64,000 nucleotides of DNA, from contig CAXXKX010000005.1 of assembly GCA_963676655.2 (NCBI GenBank), positions 558,001 to 622,000 on the forward strand, read 5' to 3'. Source of the DNA: G963676655 sp963676655 (GTDB taxonomy: Bacteria; Verrucomicrobiota; Lentisphaeria; Victivallales; Victivallaceae). The position numbers and the translations under genes were made by a program. This document shows, in pieces, positions 1 through 8,830 of the stretch (positions are counted from its first letter, which is position 1; every line of letters begins with the position of its first letter). The notes below the pieces were generated by a model, which ran no database searches, was not told the DNA's origin, and saw only the letters and a program-made list of their open reading frames with translations.

Positions 1-2125
1 GCTTTGCGTTCTTAAAATCAGGCGAGATCATTTTGGCTGACTTAATACTGCTTAATCCGCGCAAAATAACTTCAACCGGTTTACCGCCGTTACGCGATGC
101 AAACGATTTGAAACGACACACAGCATTGCCGCCCTTACGCGGATCGGGTATTGTTTCCCCCGGCTCAAAACCGTCGAATGAATCAAGGATATGGATTGTC
201 CGCTTATACCTGCCGTTGAAATCACCGTCAGTATCGTAAGCATTAACCATGACTTTTGACGGCAATCCCCTTACTTCAACCAGTCGTTGATCATTCAGGA
301 TATTAGCAACCAGTCCGGCAAACTGCTTGCGTCCAGCCGCATCAAAAGTCGGATTATATCGGGGCTTTTTCTGAGATTCGGCATTATAGAGAGAGGTTCC
401 CAGGCGGCCTGTAAAGTAGTAAACCTGTCCTTTTCCGAACTTATTATAGATCAGCGCCGGGCCGACTCCTTTAATATCGGCAAGGACTTGCGCGCCTTTG
501 GCCGGTTTAACCCGAAGCAGCCCGTTCGGGTACTTGTAAGTTCCGGCCGGCACACCATTAATTGCCTGTTTTAATGAAAAACTTTTCGGACCATTAATCC
601 ATTTGGGACGCCACGAAATCCCCAAAAGCTGCATCATCGCGTTATTGAATTTCTTTTTACCGAACGGATCATTGGCGGCGCATTCGCCAACCGCAATCAC
701 AGTACCTCCGTCAGCAACAAACCTCTTCAGGTTTGCGGCCATAGTCCCGGAAAGAAAGAACGCGGACGGGATAACAATCACTTTAAACCTTTTAAGGTGT
801 TTGACATCATTCAAGTGCCATCGAATCAGCTGATCACTTAACACATGTTCCTGCGCCAGTGCTTCACTGATCCCACTCCAATTGTCATAAGCAATCCGGG
901 GCTCGGTGTAAAAATCACGGGTCCATTCCGGAAAATATATTCCGACATCAGAAATTAACTTCGGTTTGATCAGGTCCTTTTCATAACCGCTTTCCCATTT
1001 AAACCACTGCGGTTCAGCCTGATAATCCCGCATCCACAAACGGAAGCCCATCGTCAGGCATTGAGCCCATATATAGAATTGCTCAGAATTTTCAACCTGC
1101 CAGCGACGCGGATAGCCCAGCGCATAGGAACAGGGCCAGCCGTTAGCCTCGCCGTTCGCGTTGTACAATTGCATTTCCCGGTAATATTTGGGCCAGTAAG
1201 TCGTAGTCAGAAAACCGGCGCGTTTACCGTACTTGCAGTGTCCTTCCTCCATTTCCAGAAATCCCCAGTTCCAACCGCTGAGCCAATTCTGACTGCCCAT
1301 GGCCCAGATCCGCCGATGATATTTGGAAATACCGGCAAGACAACCGGACAGCATCATTTCCGGATTCTCTTTGCGCAGTTGTTCCAGTAACGACTGATAA
1401 AAGTCACCACCTGAATCATAGCGGAACTGGATATACTCGCGCCAATGCGGATCGCTGTATTTAATCGGCGGTTTCGGGTAATCACGTCCATAAAGCTGTT
1501 TAAACTTTTTCCACGAGCCGCCCTTGCTGCCGCAGGAATAAATGCTAGGAAGCCATTCTACCTCATCAGTCATCCAGCCGTCAATTTTCATTCGCCGCAC
1601 ATATTCCGCCATTCGACTGAAAATCAGTTTGCGAAATTCCGGATGATTCATATCCATGAAACAGGCGTCTCCGTAAGCTGTGCCTTTTTTCCGCAAATCA
1701 ATTTTTCCGGTATTCAGATTGAGCGTGACCCATTCCCGGTATTTCGGATTATCCAGCGCCGCGATCGGGACAAAAGTACTGGTCGTGTGATGAAAAAGCT
1801 TCATTCCCGCGTCTTTGATAACTTTTGAATAAATTTCATCGCGTTCCCACTGAATCCGACGCTGCCATTGAGCTTTACTCGTTGACTTCACATCCGGCAG
1901 AAACTGCAGGGAACCATGATCCATGATCGTGTTAACGCCCTGTTTTTTCAGTTCGGAAATCTGTTTTTCCAATTGCTCTTTGCTGAATTTTCCTTTACGC
2001 GGAACCTGGCTGACGCTGACCATCCGGATTTTGTATACCCACTCCGGATGTCTTGCATCGGATTGAGCGTTGACTGAACAACTAACGGCAAGCAGCGCCG
2101 CAGGAATTATAATTTTACTTTTCAT
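1..2125 (-). CDS. Secreted glycosidase-like protein, TIM-barrel with beta-galactosidase trimerisation-like domain (3' end outside window)
   Basis: An open frame starts at the ATG at 2125 and runs without a stop off the left edge (708 codons visible). The first 20 residues form a signal peptide ending VNA, so the product is exported. The next ~400 residues look like a (beta/alpha)8 glycosidase barrel; DGWMTDEVEW (residues ~182-191) is a plausible acid/base segment at a strand end. Around residues 440-500 a segment with VIVIPSAFF and FVADGGTVIAVGE resembles the glutamine-amidotransferase-like trimerisation domain of GH42 beta-galactosidases. That relation is by fold-type motif only, and the substrate is unknown. 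The gene begins 23 nt after the pseudopilin gene stop, so the two are probably co-transcribed. The frame was verified by in-frame Met codons at 1804 and 250. A GH42-like or uncharacterised hydrolase family is most likely. Confidence 0.75.
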   Translation of the reverse strand, partial: MKSKIIIPAALLAVSCSVNAQSDARHPEWVYKIRMVSVSQVPRKGKFSKEQLEKQISELKKQGVNTIMDHGSLQFLPDVKSTSKAQWQRRIQWERDEIYSKVIKDAGMKLFHHTTSTFVPIAALDNPKYREWVTLNLNTGKIDLRKKGTAYGDACFMDMNHPEFRKLIFSRMAEYVRRMKIDGWMTDEVEWLPSIYSCGSKGGSWKKFKQLYGRDYPKPPIKYSDPHWREYIQFRYDSGGDFYQSLLEQLRKENPEMMLSGCLAGISKYHRRIWAMGSQNWLSGWNWGFLEMEEGHCKYGKRAGFLTTTYWPKYYREMQLYNANGEANGWPCSYALGYPRRWQVENSEQFYIWAQCLTMGFRLWMRDYQAEPQWFKWESGYEKDLIKPKLISDVGIYFPEWTRDFYTEPRIAYDNWSGISEALAQEHVLSDQLIRWHLNDVKHLKRFKVIVIPSAFFLSGTMAANLKRFVADGGTVIAVGECAANDPFGKKKFNNAMMQLLGISWRPKWINGPKSFSLKQAINGVPAGTYKYPNGLLRVKPAKGAQVLADIKGVGPALIYNKFGKGQVYYFTGRLGTSLYNAESQKKPRYNPTFDAAGRKQFAGLVANILNDQRLVEVRGLPSKVMVNAYDTDGDFNGRYKRTIHILDSFDGFEPGETIPDPRKGGNAVCRFKSFASRNGGKPVEVILRGLSSIKSAKMISPDFKNAK

Positions 2126-2148
2126 CAATTAACCTTTATTTTATATGT

Positions 2149-2907
2149 TTATCTGTTTGTCGCGTGCCAAAAGGTTTCACCGGTTTCCCAGTACGTATTA
2201 AACGGCGAGACCCGATAGCAATTGTAGTCGGTTGTATATGTTTCATACGGCCCGGTTATCCCGGTCCGGAAATTCTCGGCGTGGCCATCGGCAAACAAAG
2301 TATTAAGACTACCGTCATGCCTGGAACCAAGCTGTCCCTTTCCTGAACCCAGATTGACATAGCCCAACAGCCACCAGCTGCCGCGAAAATCAGTTGATCC
2401 GGCATAATAGGAATCAGCGGTTATCACCGTTTTACTTGGCGTGGAAAAACGAGCCAGCTTGGGAATCGCCGCGAGAACCCCGTTAACCGATTTTGCAAAA
2501 GAATAATTCATACCGTAAGCGGGGTATTTAAACGTTGCGGAGTTGACTTTATCTTTGGCATTGTTTGTAGCGGAATGGTTCCACCATTTTTCATGTCCCG
2601 GATTATGAATTGAAGGACACCAGAATACCGAACCGGGAATTCCTGATTCACGGATAATATTAGCTTCCCAGTAATTGTAATAAATGGTATTTGTGTAGTA
2701 GTAAGGCGGCAACTGGCTGTCATAGTTGTCCGCATATAAAACAATACCTGTTCCCACCTGTTTAAGATTGTTGACGCATTTTATGCTTTTAGCTTTTTCC
2801 CTGGCCTTGTTAAGCGCCGGCAGCAACATGCTGGCAAGAATCGCAATAATAGCAATCACCACAAGCAACTCTATAAGCGTGAATAATTTCGAGCTTTTTC
2901 CGTCCAT
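2149..2907 (-). CDS. Type II secretion pseudopilin-like protein with H-X9-DG motif
   Basis: A 252-residue protein. Residues 9-30 carry the prepilin cleavage/methylation signal (FTLIELLVVIAIIAILAS), with the E at +5 typical of type IV pilins and pseudopilins, followed by the hydrophobic N-terminal helix. The C-terminal half has HDGSLNTLFADG, the H-X9-DG motif found in the large pseudopilin paralog families of Planctomycetes and Lentisphaerota. It is predicted to be processed by a prepilin peptidase and to sit in the inner membrane with a periplasmic or surface domain. The start is supported by AAGGAG 8 nt upstream. It lies immediately upstream of the secreted glycosidase-like gene. What this family does beside hydrolase genes is not established; assembly or display of the neighbouring enzyme is a guess. 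Confidence 0.9.
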   Translation of the reverse strand: MDGKSSKLFTLIELLVVIAIIAILASMLLPALNKAREKAKSIKCVNNLKQVGTGIVLYADNYDSQLPPYYYTNTIYYNYWEANIIRESGIPGSVFWCPSIHNPGHEKWWNHSATNNAKDKVNSATFKYPAYGMNYSFAKSVNGVLAAIPKLARFSTPSKTVITADSYYAGSTDFRGSWWLLGYVNLGSGKGQLGSRHDGSLNTLFADGHAENFRTGITGPYETYTTDYNCYRVSPFNTYWETGETFWHATNR

Positions 2908-2969
2908 AATTAATTCTCCTTGTTTTTGGGTTGAATCAGTTTATTACTGAATTAATTTACCATATCTCG

Positions 2970-2993
2970 AATCCGTGAAAATTTTTCCGGATT
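2970..2993. promoter_or_regulatory. Inverted repeat upstream of pseudopilin gene
   Basis: AATCCG and CGGATT arms are separated by 12 nt, about 65-85 nt upstream of the pseudopilin start, in the 203-nt gap that must hold the promoter of that operon. No convincing -35/-10 pair was seen. It could be an operator or chance. Confidence 0.25.
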
Positions 2994-3110
2994 AGTGTTT
3001 TTTATTCCATATTCAATCCTCTGTAATTATCAAATCTTATACTTGTGAAAATATCCTGTTGTTATTTCAAATCTTTTAAGCAGCCGGCAGTATTGATCAA
3101 TAAAATATAA

Positions 3111-4151
3111 TCACTGTATCTCCGCTCCAACTGAATATACTAATTTTAAAGGAGCTAAAAGTTTCTCTGCTACTCCTTCAACCATCGTCTTTTTAAAACA
3201 TATTTTTTTCTGTGAATGAAGTAAACGCAATATTTCATATGCCATCATATCTTTTTGTGGAGCCATGTCCACCGGCCAAAGGTTTGCGGTCGCGTCTTTA
3301 AACTCTTGAATACAATGCCCCTTATTATCTGTTAAGATTGATTCAATTATTTTATAACCTTTCGCCATAGGGAAAATATCCGCGACAGGACCAGTCGCAT
3401 CCGGAATGGGATAAACCTCAAATGAGCCCTTCTGAAATTTCATCACGCTTCTGATTGGCGCCGGAATTATTGAATCCAGTTCATCCGGGAAGGCCAAAGC
3501 AGTCGTACTTAAAAAAGTCTCATTTGATTTCCTTCCAATCATGAGCGGCTGATTAAACCTTACAGCATGGATGCAAGCCGGTTCATCAGCACATAACAGT
3601 AATCCGACAATTTCCGCTGGAAATTCAGCGGAAGCCTTTAATAACGCTTCATTACAATCAGATGAGACTTTCCGCAAATGGTCTACCCAAAGACACATAA
3701 CTTCACTGCGATGCACACTGGAACCATCATCAAATGAACTCATATTCGACACGGCTTCAGGCACTCTGGTGCGAAATCCATAGCCATTTTGCAGAAGATC
3801 ATGCATTATTGCTCTTTCGTGGGCTTCATCTTTATAGAAATCCCCCATATGTCCATTGAGAACATAAGCCATATCCTCAGAAGGGTTGAGAAACGGGTGC
3901 GCCCATTCCACGTTGCCATAACCTTTGCTTCTGGAATGAATTATACCGATCGAACCGGGTAATTCCAGCGCATCGGTTTGCGTCAACAACTCCTTAAGCG
4001 CTCCAATGACTTTGCGCCAATATAATTTCCCTTCATGGATCGTAGCAATCCCGGTGTAAAATCCTCCGGCAAAGCCTTCCTGGGATTTTAACATTTCTAT
4101 TAAAATTGGCGCGGCCCGTTCCGCCCCGATATATCCTGCTAAATTACACAT
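3111..4151 (-). CDS. Class II (Ntn) glutamine amidotransferase domain protein
   Basis: A 346-residue protein. Starting at MCNLAGYIG puts Cys2 at the N-terminus, as the N-terminal nucleophile amidotransferases need after Met removal. AAGGAAAA lies 3 nt or more upstream of this ATG, so the longer start at 4172 is rejected. HSRSKGYG (residues 72-79) matches the His-x-Arg substrate-loop region of GlmS/PurF-type domains, and NGHMGDF (99-105) matches their Asn-Gly oxyanion motif. Later RFNQPLMIGRKSNETFLST resembles the GlmS segment just after the glutaminase core. There is no SIS or synthetase domain, so the acceptor is unknown and the gene may encode a free-standing glutaminase. It is the last gene of the LacI-led operon, 34 nt after the M28-GNAT gene. 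Confidence 0.8.
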   Translation of the reverse strand: MCNLAGYIGAERAAPILIEMLKSQEGFAGGFYTGIATIHEGKLYWRKVIGALKELLTQTDALELPGSIGIIHSRSKGYGNVEWAHPFLNPSEDMAYVLNGHMGDFYKDEAHERAIMHDLLQNGYGFRTRVPEAVSNMSSFDDGSSVHRSEVMCLWVDHLRKVSSDCNEALLKASAEFPAEIVGLLLCADEPACIHAVRFNQPLMIGRKSNETFLSTTALAFPDELDSIIPAPIRSVMKFQKGSFEVYPIPDATGPVADIFPMAKGYKIIESILTDNKGHCIQEFKDATANLWPVDMAPQKDMMAYEILRLLHSQKKICFKKTMVEGVAEKLLAPLKLVYSVGAEIQ

Positions 4152-4185
4152 TGTTTTCCTTATATTTCTCAACGATCCCGGAATT

Positions 4186-5850
4186 TTATTTTTTTAAGTA
4201 AAAGATATTGCTTGCGATTCTTTCATAACCAAGCTTTTCATAGATTTTCTGTGCGGCAATATCACAAGTCAAAGTTTGAACCGAAAAACGGGTATAACCA
4301 TCTTCCGCCATACGTCTGGCAATTTCGCGCTGCATTGCCTTGCCGATGCCCTGCCCCTGGTAATCAGGATGGACAGCGTTATTACCGATTTTAGCGATTT
4401 TCTTTTCTTCATCATAAATTATAGTAGCGTAGCCAACCACAATTCCATCTTTTTCACAAACAATAGTTAAATTCAGATTAGTACTGAACTGATTCTTTAT
4501 TTCCCTGTTCTTGTAAACATGCCATGGCGTACCATTCAGTTCCTCGCCAAAGAAATCCTCCTCCATTCTGGATGTACTGACTGGAGCAAAGGCGAATCTG
4601 GTAATTTCCTGTGCGGCCTCAAGGTCTTCGTAACGGGCCGGACGGATTATTAAGCCGTTTTCTTTTATATAAGGATAAAATGGCTTGGCATTGGCCAGTT
4701 TTTCGATGAATCGGCTGATATATTCAAAGTAAAACGCGCATTTGTCAAAACTCCATTTATCTTTTGTATCATCCGGCGAATGATACCACGGACGCGGATG
4801 CAGAACCGCATCCGTAAACCAGACAAATGGCACGCCATTCTTAGCGGCAACCCCATTGTCGCAACCAAAAGTTTTCCATGCAGTTAATTGATAGTTGTTC
4901 CGGGTTTGTCCGTCAAAAAGTAAATCGGCAAATGGCTTATTGCCACGGTAACAAATCTGAGGAATACCGAGTATGTTGCCTATATCATCAATCTCGACGT
5001 GCGCGATACAAGTATCAAGTTTATCTTTAAAATCATGGTAAAATGCTTTTGCACCGCCTCCGCAGCCATCCAGTCCGCCATTTTCCTCGCTTCCGGTGGA
5101 AACAAAATAAATTGTTGCGGGAAATTGTTTACCGGCAAAACATTGGGCTAATTCGACCAACATCGCGGTACCGCCGCCATTATCCAGAGCGCCGGGATCG
5201 TAGGCTGCACTATCATGATGAGCAGTAACCGCCATCCAAAACGGCCCGGTTCCCGGAAGAACGGCAATGACATTTTGCGATTCATTTTTGCGTGGATTAT
5301 CGCACCAGTCGACTTTCAGGCGAGCCAGACTTCCGGCTAAACGTACCAAGTCGTTGCCGGCCTCCCATGCAACTGCAACTATCGGCATTTTACTGATTTG
5401 ATCAAACCTGATTGATTTTGTTGCAATAATCTCCTTTTGTGAACTGATTACAATCAATCCGCACATGCCTTCAGCTTCAATCTTCAGCAAAAAATCTAAG
5501 CGCTCAACGAAATCTTCGCTGGCGAATAAAATTCCGATTTTGCCTTTGACTTTATCCGCCAGATGAAACGGGTCAGAACAATTCCCCAGATAAACCAATT
5601 CACCGGACACCTCTCCGGAAACGGAAAATTGCGATGGCAGCGCAAAAAAACTTTTGCCGTTAACTTCAAGAGAAGCGTCTGTAGCATTATGGGACGCACT
5701 GGTGAAAGTTTTTATTTGGGAATCATAACCGAAACCTTTAAATTTCGTATTGATGAATTCCGCCGCTTCCAACTCTTTCCAGCTCCCTGGAGCACGAGGC
5801 CCAATTGCTAAAAGCTCATCCAAAATATCTTCATATTTCTTTTTTGACAT
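4186..5850 (-). CDS. M28 metallopeptidase fused to GNAT acetyltransferase
   Basis: A 554-residue two-domain protein without a signal peptide. Residues 1-390 form an M28 (aminopeptidase Y/S type) peptidase with a PA-like insert around 85-165. All di-zinc positions are visible: HHD at 211-213, D223 in ALDNGG, E255-E256 in GSEENGG, D288-D289, and H357 in YHSPDD. Residues 400-554 are a GNAT fold with the acetyl-CoA loop HPDYQGQGIGKAM and a C-terminal KLGYE. Peptidase and acetyltransferase are in one uninterrupted frame. The fusion would let one cytoplasmic protein trim and N-acetylate peptides or amino acids; this is inference. It sits between the LacI regulator (21-nt gap) and the glutamine amidotransferase. 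The substrate cannot be read from sequence. Confidence 0.87.
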   Translation of the reverse strand: MSKKKYEDILDELLAIGPRAPGSWKELEAAEFINTKFKGFGYDSQIKTFTSASHNATDASLEVNGKSFFALPSQFSVSGEVSGELVYLGNCSDPFHLADKVKGKIGILFASEDFVERLDFLLKIEAEGMCGLIVISSQKEIIATKSIRFDQISKMPIVAVAWEAGNDLVRLAGSLARLKVDWCDNPRKNESQNVIAVLPGTGPFWMAVTAHHDSAAYDPGALDNGGGTAMLVELAQCFAGKQFPATIYFVSTGSEENGGLDGCGGGAKAFYHDFKDKLDTCIAHVEIDDIGNILGIPQICYRGNKPFADLLFDGQTRNNYQLTAWKTFGCDNGVAAKNGVPFVWFTDAVLHPRPWYHSPDDTKDKWSFDKCAFYFEYISRFIEKLANAKPFYPYIKENGLIIRPARYEDLEAAQEITRFAFAPVSTSRMEEDFFGEELNGTPWHVYKNREIKNQFSTNLNLTIVCEKDGIVVGYATIIYDEEKKIAKIGNNAVHPDYQGQGIGKAMQREIARRMAEDGYTRFSVQTLTCDIAAQKIYEKLGYERIASNIFYLKK

Positions 5851-5871
5851 TGCTTATATTCCATCATTAAT

Positions 5872-6864
5872 TCAAGTATATTTAATCAACTGCGGCTCAA
5901 CGAGTATCTCCCGTTTTGACATATCGTCTCCAAGCAGAATTTCCACTGCCCGGCGTCCAACTTCGTCCAAAGGGTGGTCCACCGTGTCAAACGGATGATC
6001 CAGAAAATGCAGAAACTCACGATTGTCAAAGCCGACAACTCTAATATCATCCCGTCCGGCCGCACCCAGATCCCGGGTGGCTTTATATGCACACTTGTCA
6101 CTCCAGCAGAATATCGCATCAGGAGGTTCCGGAAGTTTTAATAAATAATCAACACCGGGATATCCGTCAATCTCTCTACTGAGGACATAAAGTTCCGGAT
6201 CGTATATTTTATTTTCAAGCAGCTTATGCTGCCAGCCGCCAAACATTCTACAACCAACAGATGAAGGCGAATCACTTCCCATATGAGCAATCCTGCAACA
6301 ACCAGTATCGATTAAATAGTCAACCACTTTTTCAGCTCCGAGCGCATGGTCGACAGTTACCCGCGGACAATTCCTTTTCCCTTCATGATCAACTATCATC
6401 ACAACTTTTCGTCCTTCGGAAATCATTGCATCAATTTTTTTCAAATATGCCGGGTCGGAGCGGTGAGACGCGATAATTCCGTCCACATTGTTCTGCTCCA
6501 GTTGTTTCAACGCGGTAACTCCGTCAATTTGATCGTCAAACAAATCCAAAACCATCATTGTTTTGTTGAATCCCATGGCAGTTCTCGAAAGTCCTTTGAA
6601 AAGACGATATATCAAATCTGAATTACTTTTAGGGGGAAACGCCAGGCAAACCCCGATTACATCAGTTCTGCCTATGCGCAAGTTTCGCGCCTGGCGGTGC
6701 GGCTTGTAGCCGGCTTTAACCGCATAAGCCTGGACCCGGCGAATGGTCTCATCACTCAGGTTGATCTCTTTGCCTTTTCCGTTTAAGATCCGGGAAACAG
6801 TCGCCGGGGATAATTTCATATCCGCCCCCAGGCTTTTCAAGGTCGCTTTTGTCTTCACAGTCAT
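5872..6864 (-). CDS. LacI-family transcriptional regulator
   Basis: A 330-residue protein with an N-terminal helix-turn-helix and hinge (LSPATVSRILNGKG, then GYKPHRQARNLR) and a periplasmic-binding-protein-like effector domain from about residue 68 (RTDVIGVCLAFPP) to the end, including VVGFDNREF. It normally represses target genes until a small ligand binds. Directly upstream, a perfect consensus promoter and a 20-bp palindrome at 6887-6906 indicate autorepression and control of the downstream M28-GNAT and amidotransferase genes. There is no strong Shine-Dalgarno sequence before the ATG. The effector is unknown. It is transcribed divergently from the GntR-type regulator gene. Confidence 0.93.
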   Translation of the reverse strand: MTVKTKATLKSLGADMKLSPATVSRILNGKGKEINLSDETIRRVQAYAVKAGYKPHRQARNLRIGRTDVIGVCLAFPPKSNSDLIYRLFKGLSRTAMGFNKTMMVLDLFDDQIDGVTALKQLEQNNVDGIIASHRSDPAYLKKIDAMISEGRKVVMIVDHEGKRNCPRVTVDHALGAEKVVDYLIDTGCCRIAHMGSDSPSSVGCRMFGGWQHKLLENKIYDPELYVLSREIDGYPGVDYLLKLPEPPDAIFCWSDKCAYKATRDLGAAGRDDIRVVGFDNREFLHFLDHPFDTVDHPLDEVGRRAVEILLGDDMSKREILVEPQLIKYT

Positions 6865-6886
6865 CTTTAAAACTTATCTTTCAATC

Positions 6887-6906
6887 TTACACAAACGTTT
6901 GTGTAA
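6887..6906. promoter_or_regulatory. LacI-type operator, perfect 20-bp palindrome
   Basis: TTACACAAACGTTTGTGTAA is identical to its reverse complement and has the central CG typical of LacI-family operators. It starts one base after the -10 box of the regulator's own promoter, so a bound repressor would block transcription start. Confidence 0.85.
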
Positions 6907-6907
6907 C

Positions 6908-6936
6908 ATTATACATGAAAACTTATAATTTGTCAA
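6908..6936 (-). promoter_or_regulatory. Sigma70-type promoter of the LacI-regulator operon
   Basis: On the minus strand, TTGACA (6936-6931) and TATAAT (6913-6908) are separated by exactly 17 nt, a perfect consensus. Transcription would start inside the palindrome at 6887-6906. Confidence 0.8.
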
Positions 6937-6986
6937 CACATACTTTGCCGATTTTATCCTTTTTTGCAATATTTAAAAAGTTATAG

Positions 6987-7015
6987 TTGACATATTCAAA
7001 AACATCACGTATAAT
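6987..7015 (+). promoter_or_regulatory. Sigma70-type promoter of the GntR-regulator operon
   Basis: TTGACA (6987-6992) and TATAAT (7010-7015) are separated by 17 nt, a perfect consensus. The -10 box abuts the inverted repeat at 7016-7039. Confidence 0.8.
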
Positions 7016-7039
7016 CAATACCGGTAACTACCGGTATTG
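7016..7039. promoter_or_regulatory. Operator-like inverted repeat before the GntR-type regulator
   Basis: Two perfect 11-bp arms, CAATACCGGTA and TACCGGTATTG, flank a 2-nt spacer AC. Each arm also contains the small palindrome ACCGGT. The site covers the expected transcription start and lies 30 nt before the regulator ATG, which fits autorepression. Confidence 0.8.
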
Positions 7040-7069
7040 TTTTTTGAATAAAAATGAGCTTAAAAATTA

Positions 7070-8146
7070 ATGAATGTTAGTGCGGACAATCAAGATTTTC
7101 TCTACCAACAGGTTCAAAACTGGTTGAAACAGCAAATAAAGCTGGGAAAACTGAAACCAGGAAGCCGCCTGCCCGGAGAACGCAGTCTGGCGGAACAACT
7201 GAAGATCAGCCGGACAACCACCCGGTTGGCCTTGCAGAAACTGGAAGCAGCCGGCACCATCAACCGCATTCCATCAAAAGGCGCATTTATCAGTACCAAA
7301 GCCAACCAACGAAAACTGCGTCTGGCTCTACTTTATCCGGAAACAGATATTTCCTTGAAAAATCTGCATTACGCCAATTGGACCGCATCGAGTGAAATGC
7401 AGCGCGGGGCGCTAAGCGCCTGCAGCGCCAACAATGCCACTCTGACTTTTCAGCATGTTCCGGAAAGTAATTCATCAACAGATTTAGCAAAAAGTATAAT
7501 AAAAGAATACGACGGTGCGATATTTATTGGGCACCAGTTGGATGAACTGAAAAAGAAACTGGCAAATTTTGACTTCCAGTTTTTCAATATAGGGGACTTC
7601 ACATGTAACAGTGTGGAATATGACCGCCAGGAAATATGCGAAATTGCAGCAAAATACCTTTATAATTGCGGCTGCAGACAAGTATTTTTACCTTCAGCCC
7701 ACACTTCCGACAACGCATTCAATGATAAACTGGAAATTTTTAAACGTTTTTTTGATATTCAACCATCAAATATTATCAATTGTGACGTTACTGAGGACGG
7801 AAGCCTGGAACGACTCAGAGCGGCTTTTCCAACTGATGATAAATCGGCCCTGCCCGACGTTTTTTTCTGTACCACAACAGTTATCCCGTTTGCCCTGCTG
7901 CGGCTGGCCAAAGAACGCAACTGGAACGTGCCGAATGATTTCATGATCATGGGCTACGCCAACAATATGGACATCCGTCCAACTGAACCAACTTTGACCT
8001 ATATCAAGGTTCCCTATTTTGAAATGGGCCGGACCGGAACCGAAATACTCATCCGGAGTATCGTCAACTGTATCCCGACTCCGGAGCGGGAATATGTCTC
8101 AGCAGAATTGATTATTGGAAATACAACTCGCAAAAAAAACAAATAA
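7070..8146 (+). CDS. GntR-type HTH / LacI-type sensor hybrid regulator (AraR-like)
   Basis: A 358-residue regulator. Residues ~8-75 form a GntR winged helix (KLKPGSRLPGERSLAEQL, SRTTTRLALQKLEAAG, then the wing IPSKGAFIS). From about residue 83 (LRLALLYPE) the protein changes to a LacI/periplasmic-binding-type sensor that would bind a sugar, ending with an EILIRSI segment. This is the AraR architecture. It heads a plus-strand cluster: the pseudopilin starts 16 nt after its stop and the DUF4838 gene follows, so it probably controls both. A perfect promoter and an inverted-repeat operator lie upstream. The ligand is not known; a plant or algal polysaccharide sugar fits the neighbours. Confidence 0.92.
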   Translation: MNVSADNQDFLYQQVQNWLKQQIKLGKLKPGSRLPGERSLAEQLKISRTTTRLALQKLEAAGTINRIPSKGAFISTKANQRKLRLALLYPETDISLKNLHYANWTASSEMQRGALSACSANNATLTFQHVPESNSSTDLAKSIIKEYDGAIFIGHQLDELKKKLANFDFQFFNIGDFTCNSVEYDRQEICEIAAKYLYNCGCRQVFLPSAHTSDNAFNDKLEIFKRFFDIQPSNIINCDVTEDGSLERLRAAFPTDDKSALPDVFFCTTTVIPFALLRLAKERNWNVPNDFMIMGYANNMDIRPTEPTLTYIKVPYFEMGRTGTEILIRSIVNCIPTPEREYVSAELIIGNTTRKKNK

Positions 8147-8162
8147 TAAACGGAGAAGAGAA

Positions 8163-8822
8163 ATGAAAAAAATCAAAAACTTCACATTGATCGAATTGCT
8201 CGTTGTGATCGCGATCATTGCAATCCTCGCCAGTATGCTGCTTCCGGCACTGAACAAAGCCAGAGACAAAGCCAAGGCAATCAGTTGCGTCAATAATCTG
8301 AAGCAGCTGGGTACCGCAGGTCAAATGTATACCAACGATTATGACGGCCACGTCCCGTATTTCAAGCGGGCCGGGACCAGCAACTATTGGTATGAAGCTC
8401 CTGCGGAAGGTTGGGCGGCACTTTATTTAGGAGACAAACTGCGGCAAAAAATAATCAAATGCCCATGTGACTACAATGTCGCCACCATAACATCCAGCTC
8501 AAGTCAGCGAAATTGGCACAGTTATATTTGCAACGCCTATCAGCTTCTTGGTGGAGCTTACGGACGAAAAATTCAGAAAAACCCGGGATTTCCATTATTT
8601 ATGGACTTTAACTTTGCCCTGGGCACTACTTTAGGCTCGGTCGGCCCGGGTTCCTGCGACCGGAGTCATATTCCTCCGGGTTCGCGTATCGGTTACGAAC
8701 ACGGCGACAGGACCAATACCCTGTTTGACGATGGTCATGTCAAACCGCTAACCGCCAACGAACTGTACATAATGGCCTATCCGCCATCCGGTCAACCAAG
8801 CAAATTCGATCCGAGATATTGA
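8163..8822 (+). CDS. Type II secretion pseudopilin-like protein with H-X9-DG motif
   Basis: A 219-residue protein starting MKKIKNFTLIELLVV. This ATG is preceded by GGAG 7 nt upstream, while the in-frame start at 8115 would overlap the regulator gene and delay the pilin leader, so 8163 is preferred. It has a prepilin cleavage site and hydrophobic helix (residues ~6-28), then LPALNKARDKAKAISCVNNLKQ-type sequence shared with the paralog at 2149-2907. The C-terminal H-X9-DG is HGDRTNTLFDDG. It lies between the GntR-type regulator and the DUF4838 gene, with gaps of 16 and 8 nt. The role is unknown; the repeated pairing with secreted carbohydrate-active proteins is the main clue. Confidence 0.9.
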   Translation: MKKIKNFTLIELLVVIAIIAILASMLLPALNKARDKAKAISCVNNLKQLGTAGQMYTNDYDGHVPYFKRAGTSNYWYEAPAEGWAALYLGDKLRQKIIKCPCDYNVATITSSSSQRNWHSYICNAYQLLGGAYGRKIQKNPGFPLFMDFNFALGTTLGSVGPGSCDRSHIPPGSRIGYEHGDRTNTLFDDGHVKPLTANELYIMAYPPSGQPSKFDPRY

Positions 8823-8830
8823 GGCTTGAC

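Noticed and set aside
33..1828. Plus-strand open frames over the first 1.8 kb.
   Set aside because: The minus strand there is a clean glycosidase-like frame starting at 2125 with a signal peptide; the plus frames lie opposite it.
3111..4172. Longer start for the glutamine amidotransferase at 4172.
   Set aside because: It would put seven residues before the Met-Cys pair, which the N-terminal nucleophile chemistry does not allow, and the shorter start has a better ribosome site.
8115..8822. Pseudopilin start at 8115.
   Set aside because: It overlaps the regulator gene and would place a charged 16-residue tail before the prepilin leader; 8163 has a Shine-Dalgarno sequence.
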